Positions 1 through 11,512 of a stretch of DNA of 64,000 nucleotides are shown here, piece after piece. Both the position numbers and the translations under genes were made by a program. The notes under the pieces were generated by a model. It did no database searches. It had not been told where the DNA came from and was given only the letters and a program-made list of their open reading frames with translations. Every line of letters starts with the position of its first letter. Position 1 is the first letter of the stretch. Location: the NCBI RefSeq assembly GCF_037176765.1, contig NC_090022.1, forward strand, positions 234,171,117 through 234,235,116, written 5' to 3'. Origin of the DNA: Anolis sagrei (taxonomy: Eukaryota; Chordata; Lepidosauria; Squamata; Anolidae).

Positions 1-571
1 TGAATTACCCCAAATGTTTACATCAAGTATTGCATGATTACACTACTTTCCATTTCAACTGCATTGCAATCAGACCTGTAGTTCATTACCCTAAAGCTAT
101 CAAATTCCATCAAAATGTCAGAAGGTTCCTCTGTTGTTATCTAAGATTAGTCACAATGGTCTAGTCTCTAACACAGTACCACAGCATTAGTGTTTCATTG
201 AGGGCTGAATTGCTAGCTCTTGTGCTGATGTGGTTGAATTTCTCGGCAGTACATGATACACCAGTCTCACAAGAAACTCCTGTGTCATACAAAAGAGGGA
301 AAGCACTGGCAGAAACATGTCTGCTTTTCTTGCGGAGTTTCAGAGACCACTTGGATGTGGCAAACATACATTGGCTTAAATCAGGGACACAGATTTTATC
401 TGGGAGCATAGCGTCCCTCTTCTGTTGCTTTAGTGGTCACCACGTAAAAAATTCAGCACTATGATCTCTAATACAGCTTGATATCACTAAGACTGGCAGT
501 ATTTTTGGTCAATTTATTAAACTTTCCTAGACATAGGGCAGAATCCAATGCATGCTCTCTGTTGAATGACG
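1..571. other. Unique sequence, probable SHC3 intron
   Basis: No repeat family or exon is recognised here. The short open frames lack recognisable domains. By position it should belong to the long first coding intron of SHC3, whose donor lies at 11511-11512 on the minus strand. Confidence 0.4.
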
Positions 572-1258
572 TACAGTGGTGCCTTGAGTTGAGTTTAATT
601 TGTTCTGTGCCATAACAAAGCTCTTAACTCAAATTGTTCTTATCTCAAAGTTAATTTTCACCTTGAAATTCTATTCATCTGTTTCCGTATCCCCAATACC
701 CTCCCCCATTTTTGTTTAGTATTTTTAAATAAGAAAATTTACTTTATAAATAACAAATAATATATCAAAAACTTGCACATTCACATGGAATAATGAAAAA
801 GAATGATCAACTTTAAAATGGTAGAAGCACAAAGATGTAGCACAATGGTAGAAACACAAAGTTGTGGCAAGAAAGCACAAAACACAAAGTGAAGAGACAG
901 GAGCATCATTTTCTTCATACTTTACTCATTCCAGCCTTCCTCTCTCCCTCTCTCTTTTCATGAAGTCAAACATACCAGGAATAAATAATACACAAAATCA
1001 ACTAACCCAAAGTTTCTCAAACCGGACAAAAGAAAGCAGACAGAAATCTCCCAAAGTGGACAAGGAAAGGAGGCACAAGGCATGGAGGCTGCTCCCTTGA
1101 AACCCTAAAGTGTTGTATGCTTGCGCTAGCGTTCCCTCTGGCGCTAGCGTTTAAACTCAAGACACTGCTCATAGGTCATAGTGATAAACAGGCTGAGTGA
1201 TGGCTCATAACTCAAAATGCTTGTAAGTTGGGACACTCGTATGCCGAGGTTCCACTAT
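572..1258. mobile_element. Non-autonomous Tc1/mariner-Tigger type DNA transposon
   Basis: The left end reads TACAGTGGTGCCTTGAG and the right end, read in reverse complement, begins TATAGTGGAACCTCG, giving imperfect terminal inverted repeats flanked by TA. Such CAGTGG-type ends with a TA target are typical of pogo/Tigger and related mariner elements. The interior (about 680 bp) is AT-rich with no recognisable transposase, so it is a non-autonomous, diverged copy. The family name is inferred from the ends only. Confidence 0.6.
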
Positions 1259-1744
1259 ATTTCTTCAGCAAGAGTGAAAGGGGCATGATTTTCAAATTTA
1301 AAAAGCATGACTATCATGATTTTTTAATTTAAAAAATCACACATGTGCAAAAATCTTTATAATTTCAATCAGCAAGGAAAAACATTTTGAAATGTATTAT
1401 TGTTTCATGCAGGAACAAATAACCAAAGATTTGCTTTCCTGGTAGTATGATTCAATGATATGACCATGCCAATCTGTTTGAAAAGGAATCCTGTATTACT
1501 TTTAAGACTGAGAAAAGAAATTTCTGTTTAAGGTTTTGTGACCTTCACTGCATCTGATGAATTGGACTAGGGCCCATGGAAACATGCTAGAAATTTCTTT
1601 TTCTGAGTCTCAAATATACCAAATGATTTTTTGTCTCTTTTTATTATTAATAGTAGGTATTTTATTTATTGTATCAGAAGCAGACCAAGGGTACAGTTGT
1701 AATATATTTAAAAAAAACAAAAAGTTTAAAAACTTGGCATTATA

Positions 1745-2215
1745 GTAAATGTCCTTTGATCAGTAGTTGGCCACTTGGAGTGCCTCTGGTGTTTCTATAA
1801 GAAGATCCTCCATTGTGTATGTGGCGAGGCTCAGACTGCATTGTAATACATGGTCTGTGGTTTGCTCTTCTCCACACTTGCATGACTCCACTTTATGACC
1901 CCATTTCTTATGGTTGGCTCTGCATCTTGTAGTGCCAGAGCACAGCCTATTCAGAGCCTTCCAAGTTGCCCAGTCTTCTGTATGTCCAGGGAGAAGTCTC
2001 TCATTTGGTATCAGCCATAGCTTGAGGTTCCGGGTTTTAACCTACCACTTTTGGACTCTTGCTTGCTAAGGTGTTCCTGCAAGTATCTTTGTAAATCTTT
2101 GAAAACTATTTCTTGATTTAAGGCATTGGCATGCTGGCTGATATCTGAATAGTGATTGGGCCAGAGACATCACTGCTTTGGTCCTTTCATTATTGGCTGC
2201 TACTTCCCAGTGGAA
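1745..2215 (-). mobile_element. LINE fragment, C-terminal zinc-knuckle region
   Basis: Read on the minus strand, about 1854-2030 encodes a stretch containing WATWKALNRLCSGTTRC followed by CKCGEEQTTDHVLQC, the Cys/His-rich tail found after the reverse transcriptase in several non-LTR LINE clades. The remaining sequence towards 1745 would be the end of the ORF and the 3' UTR. The copy is 5'-truncated and degenerate. The clade (jockey, R4 or CR1-like) cannot be decided by eye. Confidence 0.55.
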
Positions 2216-2229
2216 TAGGTAGTAGAAGG

Positions 2230-2450
2230 AGAACCAACCCGATGTAATGGTTTGAGCATTGGACTATGATTCCGGAGACCAGAGTTCCCTGCTTGGCCAC
2301 AAAACCCACTGGGTGACTTTGGGAATGTCACACTCTCTCAGCCTCAGAGGAAGGCAATAGCTAACCTCTTCTAAACTAATCTTGCCAAGACAACCCTGTG
2401 ACAGATTTGTCTGAGAGTCAGAAAAACTAGGACACACAGCAACAAAGTAG
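2230..2450 (+). mobile_element. tRNA-derived SINE with RTE-like tail
   Basis: The head carries a tRNA-like A box (GGTTTGAGCATTGGACTATG) and a degraded B box, then the conserved body GTGACTTTGGGAATGTCACACTC and a tail resembling RTE/BovB 3' ends. Five or more diverged copies of this family occur in the window (for example 4425, 29105, 44490, 57735). It resembles the Sauria/ACA group of squamate SINEs from memory. It is not a functional tRNA gene. Confidence 0.75.
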
Positions 2451-4190
2451 ATGGTGGACACTCTCTGAGTGACCCTGCACAGCTGGTCAAAGCAAACAAT
2501 TTTGGACCTATGAAGGATTCAAACTATAGGTTGACCAAGAATCTCATTCAATATGAGGAAGCTCAATGTGTATACATGGAACAAGCCAGATTTGGGGGAG
2601 AAGAGGGTATTATTGTCTCAAATGATGCTACCTATAATTTGAACGCAAGAAATGCTCTTTACTGTTTTTTCCCCTTGTTCCTTAACAAGGGCATTTAGAG
2701 AAGACTCCAGTAGTAAAAACAGTCTGAGGAGATAAATGCTAATCTTTAATGGACGAGTTCAATCCCAGAAATTACTTTTAAAAAAATCAATCCCCACAGT
2801 GCATGGATTTTGCTTGCCAACTTTCCTACTGCATTAGAGCTTTGCTTGGGCACTTTGTAAAGCTCACGATCGGCCTTTTGCCTCTTTTGTTCTTGTAAAC
2901 AACATTGCTTTTAACTAATTGGGTCATTGCTTCGATCACTGCTCCACTGAGAATGGTGTGGAGACTGAAACATATAATCCAGAAGACACCATGTAAAATT
3001 TCCAGTTAGCCATGGATTTGAACCAATTGACCTATCTAAGATTATTGTAATGAGAAAGAACCCAAAAAAAAATCTTGAAAAAAAATCTTGACTGGAAGAT
3101 GTACCCTGCAAATGAGGGGACAACAATAATAATCTTTAGAAAAACAGAAAGATCCCAGAAGCTCCTGATTTGGTTCTGAAGACCAAAATAAGAATTATTT
3201 CAACAAAACACTGCATTGGTAACATTTTTAAAGGCTTTAATCTATGTGTAAATATTCTACTTCACCTATCACAGAAAAATACAAAATCAAATTTCAATTT
3301 ATAGAATCATGAGGACATTTTATGTGTGCTGTTCACAGATACCTCAGAGACCAGGGTATATGTAAGAATTCCTCTGTGTGTCTGTGAACCAGCCCATTTT
3401 ATTTAAAGCTCTTCTTTAAATAGCTCAAAACCGTTTGCAGCTAGTTTTCAGATCAATGTCTTGGGATGTAACGTGAAGTTTTGTACTTCAAACAGTGCCA
3501 TCGTAAATGAATGCTAATTGAAGTAATAATAGTAACGTTTGAACAAAGCTCGATTTTTTTAAAAAAAGTACAGACTGCCACTAAGAGTGAAATCCCTAAC
3601 ATAACAATATGTACATGGAAATACCATATAGCCTGGTTGCCAGTTCAGGAATGACCAAGGTCCTAAGGTTCCTGAGGCATAACCTGAGAGCTATAAACAA
3701 TCCCTCTTAATTTCCTGTTTGTTAATTAAGACAGAAATCTTAGCTAAAGTGGCTGTTTTCAGATCAAAGTGAAATGAGAGGATTATTCTTGCTCACTTAC
3801 TTAGGGGAGACAGGATAAGGAACATTTTAATCTACCCCATTTGCTTTAAGACAGAAGGTTGGGTGCAGAGTGAAGCAGAGGCCATTTCCTGATGCCACTA
3901 TAACTGGAATCGGAAGATCAAAATATCTAAATAAATTGATACACACTGGAGTCTTTGCAAGTTGTCAAAAGAAATTAATTAAGCCTTGGGAATTTTAATT
4001 AGCTACGGCTCCAATAGTTGACCTGGACATTTGCTCCCAACCTATTCTTCTTGCTTTAAGACAAATCCACCAAAACTGGAGAATTTTGTTTGTTTATATT
4101 GCCTAGAATTGACCCATGAAATCTCAAGGTAAGGGCCTGATATCTGGCAGTCTTTTGTACAGTGCATATAATTAATTTATGTGTTGATAA
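2451..4190. other. Unique sequence, probable SHC3 intron
   Basis: About 1.7 kb with no repeat, exon or RNA gene that I recognise. It is AT-rich with short homopolymers, such as T and A runs near 3545-3565. Confidence 0.4.
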
Positions 4191-4194
4191 GAGG

Positions 4195-4375
4195 GCACAG
4201 TGGGGTTTGGTTCCAGGCATCCTTGTGGATACCAAAATCCATTTATGCTCAACTCCCACTATATACAATGGCAAAGAAAAACAGCAGAGCTGAGGTTTGT
4301 TTTTTGGAATAGTTCTAAAAATATTTTTCAACCATAGATAATTGAATCTGTAGATATGAGAACCAACTGTTCTTT
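4195..4375. mobile_element. Tigger/pogo-like DNA transposon fragment
   Basis: The motifs GTTCCAGGCATCCTTGTGG, GATACCAAAATCC, ATGCTCAACTCCCACTATA and a closing GAATCTGTAGATATGAGAACC resemble the body of amniote Tigger-type elements. The ends are eroded and no transposase is present. Family assignment is from memory of the mammalian relatives. Confidence 0.5.
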
Positions 4376-4424
4376 GGCTTGGATCCTTATGTGACAGAAA
4401 TCCCAAACAGGATTGGCCAACATG

Positions 4425-4590
4425 TAGCTGATATCGTGCTTTCAGTGTTGCACTCTGGAGACCAGAATTCAAACTACAACTCAGCCATGAAACGTACTGG
4501 GTGAACAAATCACACACTCTCAGTCCCAAAAAACCCTCTGATAGAGTTGTCTAAGTCAGAAATTACTTCAAGGTACACAACAACAACAAC
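4425..4590 (+). mobile_element. tRNA-derived SINE copy
   Basis: A diverged copy of the SINE at 2230: CACTCTGGAGACCAGAATTC (B-box region), then CACTGGGTGAAC-like and CACACTCTCAG blocks, ending in an ACAACAACAAC tail. A pure C run (about 4670-4681) lies just downstream. Confidence 0.65.
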
Positions 4591-4599
4591 TGTGTGGAT

Positions 4600-5680
4600 G
4601 TTGCCTTGGTCCCTTTTTGCATCTACTCAAGCCCCAGAACATGTCCAAAGGCACTGGAACTACCCCCTCTCCCCCCCCCCCACCCACACATATGCTTTTC
4701 AAAAAGAAATTCTAATGCAAAATTGCCCAGCAGTGATTAAAATTGTGGTTAAGTTGTACCAAGATGTGGTAATTTAGCATTATTTATCCTCTGTGATCTT
4801 CCAGGTCTCTCAAATGGAGGAATCGCTATAAATCAGTGGGAGGTAAAGCTCATTCATAACCAGAAGGGATGGAAAGGAAGCTCCATGTTGTACACAAGTG
4901 AGTATTAGGATGAAAACTGACCCCTCCACCAGCACAATGGACACCCCTCATCTGAAAGATGCCACCTGACTTCCATCTAATGGAGCCAATATTAATGTAC
5001 ACCGTTCCTGTGAATCAAATATGGTATGTACATTGACATTTCTGAAGATTTTATGATCTCTGTTTAGTGCACTCATCCTGTCATTTGTCTTATCAATACA
5101 GCTACTCCATGATGACAAGTACACTTAAATATACATTTATAGCACCTGATTAATACATAATGTAAGGGGTTTTTATCCATTTTTATCAGAAATAAAGATA
5201 ATGAGAGATACTCAGCTTCACTCCAGCTTTAGGCTAGATGCAAGCATTCAACCATTACCTTAGCAAATCATTTTCTTTTTATCCAAAATGGTTTTTAAAC
5301 TTTCCTTAAAATTTATCTTCTTCATTTGCATTTGCATTAAACATGTCATGTTTCAGAAATGTTCTCCTGTCTTAAGAATATTGCAGGCTTTTTGAATCCT
5401 TTTAGTACAATCCTACATGAATCTACTTGGAAGTAATGAATTCACTTAATTTCAGGCAGGGGTACCAAAGATTCCTAATTCTTAGGAATTATACCTTCCA
5501 ATCTGTTATCTTATGTAACATTATATATTTTTTGAGACTGAGGGCTTTACATATTCATTTTATTTGTCGACTAATAAATTTGGCTTCGTTCCACCTTCCT
5601 GATTTATAAAATAAGCAACCTGATAGGATATGAACACCACTGAAATCAACAGGATATATGCTTTGAATACGATTTTCCTA
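4600..5680. other. Unique sequence, probable SHC3 intron
   Basis: Apart from a C-rich run near 4670 I see nothing that can be named in this kilobase. Confidence 0.35.
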
Positions 5681-5682
5681 CT

Positions 5683-5742
5683 TCTTGTCAGGGGGTTGGA
5701 CTGGATGACCTACTAGGTCTCTTCCAACTATGATTCTATGAC
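5683..5742 (+). mobile_element. CR1 LINE 3' end
   Basis: The short block GGGGTTGGACTGGATGACC followed by GGTCTCTTCCAACTATGATT is the conserved CR1 3' terminus. Almost the whole element is missing through 5' truncation, the common fate of CR1 insertions. Confidence 0.7.
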
Positions 5743-5832
5743 ATCCACTTGTGAGCTGGCTTGGAGACAAAAGGTTTTAAAATACTGCCAGCTTGATATG
5801 TTTCTTCCAAAAACCAATAATACATACCATGT

Positions 5833-5986
5833 ATTGTCGAACGCTTTCATGGCCGGAATCACTGGGTTGTTGTAGGTTTTTCCGGGCTATGTGGCCATGT
5901 TCTGGAGGCAATTTTTCTCCTCCAGATTGCCTCCAAAATTGCCTCCAGAACATGGCCATATAGCCCGGAAAAACCTACAACAACCC
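5833..5986. mobile_element. Penelope-like fold-back insertion with 14-bp target duplication
   Basis: The insert is a hairpin. The left arm (5864 to about 5915) and right arm (about 5935-5986) are near-perfect inverted copies of a Penelope-like 3' tail. A 31-nt extension (5833-5863, starting ATTGTCGAACGCTTTCATGG) is present on the left side only. The insert is flanked by the direct repeat AATACATACCATGT at 5819-5832 and 5987-6000, so it entered as one unit. The same architecture recurs at 63543 and 45816. It contains no coding sequence. Confidence 0.8.
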
Positions 5987-6000
5987 AATACATACCATGT

Positions 6001-7130
6001 TATAATGATGTAATTGAAATAAATATTTTGGCCCTTGGTAAGGGGCAGTTGCAGTTAAAGCTAATTGTTCTTCATATTGTCTTTGAAAAACAAATTGTTA
6101 GAGGGAATGAATACATACGTCCGTGCAGATGTGTGCACATGAATGTATGGCACATGATTGCTGACATATTTGCCCTATGTTTATGTCTAGGGCTCTTCTA
6201 AATACATGTAATGAGTATGTTATCACAACATATGACCTTGATTTTGGCTGGGTTATACCAGTTGTTGGCACCATCTTGTTCTCAGCCTTTTGAAAATTGT
6301 TCGCCATGATTTTTTGGATCTTCACTAAGATTCTTTTCAAAGATTTTTAAAGGGTATGTGATTTTTTGAGGTGGTCCTTTGGTTTGAAGGGGGGAAAATA
6401 GCACTAGAGTAGACTCTTAGTAGACTAGTATTCATGGGATAGGTAGATGCTAGATAAATGTAGTTTCTGCTTCATTGAGAGTTGCTATTAAAAATAAGCC
6501 GAACTAGTACTGCAGCCCATAGTACACCATACCATAAACTCCACACTGAGTTGACATTAATACTGAAAGATAGTAACTAAAAGCAAATAAAGACAAACTT
6601 TATATAATACAGATTTACTGCTTTATTGTATTATAAAAACAGATGTTCTAATGTAATGAATTTTATTAGATTTTTTGCTGGTTGTTTGAATGTTCTGGTT
6701 GCTTGAATTCTGGTTAACTGAGAGTCTACTGTATATTGCAAAAGTACCCTTTCTCTGCAGATGCACTGATAGTAGCGCTTCTTAGGTTCTGGGGACCAGC
6801 AATTTCCCCCCTTAGTGTGCCAGGGACCAGTACTATATTTCTGTCCATTGGTTAACATTGTTTCTTTCCTTCCAAAAACTCTCCAGATAACAGCAGGAGA
6901 GGGCTTGAGAACCAGCATCAGCCTGTAGACCACCACATTGCATACTACTGCACATTATAGGAGGAGAAGAAGGATACATTTTTGTTCTGATGTGTTTTGG
7001 AATTAAAAATAAAATGTTGCAACAGAAAATTGCTTGATGAATAACTTGTACTTGGGATAAGAATAAAACACGCAGAAACTGAATAGTTTCCAATAGAACT
7101 GAACAGGCAGAAATGGAATAGTTTCCAACT
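6001..7130. other. Mostly unique sequence with a pogo-like tip
   Basis: Nothing is recognised except about 6610-6740, where the reverse complement begins CAGTAGACTCTCAGTTAACC, a pogo/Tigger-like terminal motif. The open frames here have no domain. Confidence 0.35.
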
Positions 7131-7139
7131 GGCAACATG

Positions 7140-7955
7140 ATCAGGCAAGGCTGCATTTTACCATTCTGTTTGACTTGTATGCCAAAAGTATCGTACGTAA
7201 AACAAGATTCGATTCAGAGAAAAGAGGTGTGCTATTGTAAATAGCAAATACTTGTGGTGATTATTGGGGGGAGGGCGGGGGGAATAAGGCAAAAAGTGCA
7301 AAGACAGGTCTACAGTTGAACGTTAAGAAAAAAATAATGACCACAGATTATTTATATAACTTTAAAGTAGATGGTGAAGACACTGAAATGGTTTGAGATT
7401 TTCCCCACCTTGGCTGAATCATCAGTCAGAGTGCAGACTGCAGTCAAGAAATCAGAAGATTCAGAAGGGCACCCATGAACAAACTGGATAAGATCCCAAA
7501 ATGTAATGACCACTACACTGAATAGTAAAGTTATGATTATCCATGCCATTGTTTCCCCATTTCTATGTATGGTTGTGAAAGCTCAACAGTGAAAAAGCTG
7601 ATAGAAAGAAAATCAATATTTGAAACGTGGAGAAGAGTCCTACAGCTAAAAAGATAAACAAATGGATCCAAGAATAAATCAGGCCTGAATTATTCCTAGA
7701 AGTCAAGACAACTAAATTGAGGCTGTCCTACTTTACCCATATCATGGGAAGACATAACTCACTTGAAAATATGATAATGCTTAATAAGATGGAGGGCAGA
7801 AGGAAAAAAGAAAGATAGTATTTCAGATGGATACATTCAGTCAGAGACACCAGGGTCGATAAGACCTGAAAAGGGCTGTGGATGACAGGGTGACTTGGGG
7901 GTTTCTCGTTCATAAGATTGCCATAAGCCGAAGTCTACTTGAAGACAACTAACAT
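7140..7955 (+). mobile_element. Old RTE-clade LINE fragment
   Basis: The segment starts with GGCAAGGCTGCAT, matching the reverse-transcriptase block GVRQGCILSP of the intact BovB ORF at about 62230-62260. It continues through motifs equivalent to the BovB C-terminal region (TACTTTACCCATATCATGGG corresponds to the YFGHIM stretch). It ends near GCCATAAGCCGAAGTCTACTT, an RTE-type 3' end. It is heavily degraded and clearly older than the BovB copies at 34580 and 59923. Confidence 0.65.
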
Positions 7956-8785
7956 TTTAAAAAAATGGAAAAGAACAGCAACAACTACTGCAACCCCCAA
8001 ACACATTTCCCTGTCTGGAGAAGCCCCGTTCATTGTTTATTGATCATGCATGTCCTCTGAAATCCTGGATGAGAGAGATGTACAAGCAAATCCACTAAAA
8101 GGCACATTGGCCCAGTTCAGTGTTGCCTGTACACACTCTTAGGATGTGGATGAAAATGCACATCCATATTGATATTGGCTAAATGAGAGGGATATTAATT
8201 CTATATACTATAAATCACAGGAACTAGCATTTTTGCATAGAAAGAAGCATCCTATCTAGCTGAAAGAAAAATACAGGAATGGGTCTTTCTTGGTTCCAGC
8301 TACTGTAGAAATATTGGGAATTCCAATAAAAAATGTGCCCAAAATGTTTATTTACTTCCAATTGACCTTCATCAGCTAAGACTAAAACTGATCAGTAGTA
8401 GGCAACTGAAAATGAGAACGCTTCATTGCTTAAAAACATAGTATTTACTTTCTCTACGCTCATGAAATATATGACCAAAGACAAGTATAAATGCTGCTAA
8501 GATTGCCATCAAGACCTAATCCTCTTTGTGTTATGTAGAGCACACACACAGCTGAATAACATTAGCAAGAAAATTTCACCATAATTGAGAAATCTCAATA
8601 GACTTGATGGAATTCACTTAACTGATGAACTGAAGTTAATGGAAGTGAGCACATCGCTTCCTATAATTAATATCAAGGAAACTGTTTATAACTTATCCTT
8701 AAAAAAGGAAGCAAAACAGATTATCTTTAATTGTTTACTATTTCTCCCACTGTGTCCCACAAGGAATATTGTAATTGAATCGTAG
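7956..8785. other. Unique sequence
   Basis: No gene or repeat is recognised. The 66-codon open frame near 8585 shows no domain and no neighbouring splice structure. Confidence 0.35.
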
Positions 8786-8809
8786 ATGGACTACAAGAGA
8801 CATCTAGTC

Positions 8810-9165
8810 CAGTGGTTCTCAACCTTCCTAATGCCATGACCCCTTAATATAATTCCTCATGTGGTGACCCCCAATCATAAAATTATTTCCGTTGCTATTT
8901 CATAACTGTCATTTTGCTAGTATGGATATGTCATGTAAGGCTATGCAGGCTGTATTTTCACTGGACCAAATTTGGCACAAATACCCAATACACCCAAATT
9001 TGAATACTGGTGGGGTTGATGGGGATTAATTTGTCATTTGGGAGTTGTAGTTGCTGGGTTTATAGTTCACCTACAATCAAAGAGCATTCTGAACCCCACC
9101 AACGATTGAATTGGGCCAAACTTCCCACACAGAACCCCCATGACCAACAGAAAATACTGTTTTCT
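8810..9165 (+). mobile_element. hAT-Charlie element, OC1-like
   Basis: It begins CAGTGGTTCTCAACCTTCCT, a canonical hAT terminus, and runs through the body motifs GGACCAAATTTGGCACAAAT, TTGGGAGTTGTAGTTGCTGG and CCATGACCAACAGAAAATAC. The 3' terminus is missing or eroded. The sequence resembles from memory the OposCharlie1/OC1 hAT family, known for horizontal transfer among tetrapods. A second copy lies in opposite orientation at 23688. Confidence 0.7.
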
Positions 9166-11077
9166 GATTGTATATAATTCTCATGCATCACACCCAATCC
9201 CAAACAGTGCACCTCTGTACAGTTTAATAAATAAACTAGAAAATGCAGCTAAAATAGATAGTACCTTTCATATTTTTAAGGTACTGTGATTGCATCCATT
9301 TTCCATAGTAGATCGGGCTGGAGCGGTGAATCATAAAAGTATATTCCACAATGACAAGATATCAGATTGCATTCTTGTCCTTCTAGTCACTAGAAAGAAT
9401 TGACCATTTTCTGGGAAGAATTTTTGTTCATCTAAATAGTTATTTAAATATATTAAGAAATAAGCTACTTTATTACAACCACTTTGATGGCAACTAAGGC
9501 ACTGGCACGATGGATACGCAGCAAGTCATAGGAGTCTAGCATAGTCCAAAACCCTCTAAGGATCAATACTGCTATGACATTTCTCACCCTTTCACTGTAT
9601 ATTGCCTATGTATTGCTTTGACATTTCCACTGGACACCACCCTTAAAATATTAAATAGTTCTTTAAAGAAAAAGAAAAAGAAAAAAAAGGGCTACCTTTC
9701 TGGTCTTATGCATGCTAATTTTATAGTTTCTGTACTGAATGAAAAAAAAATCAGAAACATGGAAGAAAGCGAATGCATGATTTCAGAAGCATTGTTTGAT
9801 TAACTGTTTATAATTAGTAGAGAAATGGCTTCAATACCTTAGTCTACCGACTTCTTTGCACACCTGTTAGCCAGCCAATGCACAACATTCTGGGTAGGTC
9901 TTTATTAAACAGCTTAACAACTGATGAACCATTTCTATACCACTGGTGTGTCATGTGGTGTCATGTTTTTATACATCTTCTGTATTGTTAATGTCTGGGG
10001 GGGGGGTCACATACTGATTACACTAATGCTCTTACATTCATGTTGCCTTCTTTGCTTATAGCATTGCTCCTTTCAAGAACGTAAGAGCTAAATGTCAGTA
10101 TGAATTTTAGGAATCTAAAACAACCATAGATAAAGGAGAGACAGAATATTATCCCACCAATACACAATTCCCTCATTAGCAACAGCATTTGAATCATGAA
10201 GTCAGATGTTGTGAGCAAGCTTTTCTTGACCAGAAAATTAATAAAACAATGACATGGAGCAGCTACTCTAACACAAAATTACAACCTCTTTCATGTTCAA
10301 ATATCATGTAACTTGTTCTAAGAAAACACTGGTGTCATTTTGCATGCCATGCTCAGTTTAATACCTGAGGAGGGGAATCATAGCCCTCATTAAATATGGT
10401 TATTAACTAAACCACTTGTAACTACCATCATTAAATAATCACCATGTTCCCCACAGCTATCCAAATCACACTATTAAGACTGATATTTAGAAAGATGTTT
10501 AAAACGAAATTATAGCCATGGAGTTTTAAGTAAGTGAAGATTAAAGTGTGCACACTATAGCCAGTGCTTAGCATGCTGTGATTTTTTCTCTCTTTTAAAC
10601 CATCAAGACCATTTTAGCATTTCATGTATAAACTATGTCAATGCTGCCTAGTTAGGTGACTAAGAATGCATATCTTCTCAATATTAATTCTTCAGTTGAT
10701 CAGCTTAGTACACATTGAAATCTCTCATTGCAACAAATGAAGCCGTCAACCTCACCTTTAAGCCTTACATTTCACCTGCTCAGATTGTACCTTAAGAAAA
10801 CTGATGTTTTTTCCCCCAGGGAACATTCCATTGTAATAACATTGTACACTGTTGGTTTTTTGTTATTTTGTTTTTTTGCTTTGCACCTAAACTATAAATA
10901 CTGACAGGGAAAGGGGCTGTTAAAGTTGCCAAGAGCCCGTTATGTAAAACAAGGCTGCATTTTGTCTGCACGGCTCCGAGGGGGAAAGGGGAGTCATGTG
11001 TTCGCAAAATAAGACAAATTCCGAAAGTTGGGGGTTTCCAAGAACCCCCAGTGTATGACCACATTCTCAGAATATAC

Positions 11078-11082
<5 letters not shown>
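9166..11082. other. Unique sequence next to SHC3
   Basis: No repeat or exon is recognised apart from an A-rich tract (about 9668-9690) and a G run near 10007. It lies within the presumed SHC3 intron. Confidence 0.35.

Positions 11083-11110
<28 letters not shown>
11083..11110. repeat. (AC)n microsatellite
   Basis: Fourteen uninterrupted AC units. A shorter CA run follows near 11452-11465. Confidence 0.95.
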
Positions 11111-11114
<4 letters not shown>

Positions 11115-11512
11115 TATAGGGCATGCATGAAGCATATGCTCATACTTATCTTGTCTACAACAGGGTTAATTAAACATACTAGAAATCCATATGTACAATA
11201 TTATTCCACTGTTTCGAGAAAGGAGGAGAGACAAACCCCAAAGTCTTTTGTTTTAGAAATATTCCTTTCCCACTGTTTTAAATCCTGTTAACGGACAGCA
11301 AGTCAGCAGGCATGTTTCCTTAATTAAAACAAATTAACATGGATTTCTGACAATGTCTTTCTACACTTAGCAGTCTTTCCAAGACTTCCAGAAAGGAAAT
11401 GTCAAAGAGAAATCTTTCCAGCCTATCTAGCTAGCTGATGAAACAAGAAAGCACACACACACACATATTTTCCATTGATTAGAAGAAGAGAGTAGAAGGA
11501 AAACCGACCAAC

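Noticed and set aside
2230-2450. tRNA gene
   Set aside because: A and B boxes are degenerate and the sequence belongs to a dispersed SINE with a LINE-type tail.
4056-4529. 157-codon minus-strand frame
   Set aside because: It crosses a Tigger-like fragment and a SINE; no domain.
1-11512. Further SHC3 exons (PTB, CH1, SH2)
   Set aside because: I searched for the expected YLGCIEV and SH2 motifs on the minus strand and saw none; first introns of this gene are long in other vertebrates.
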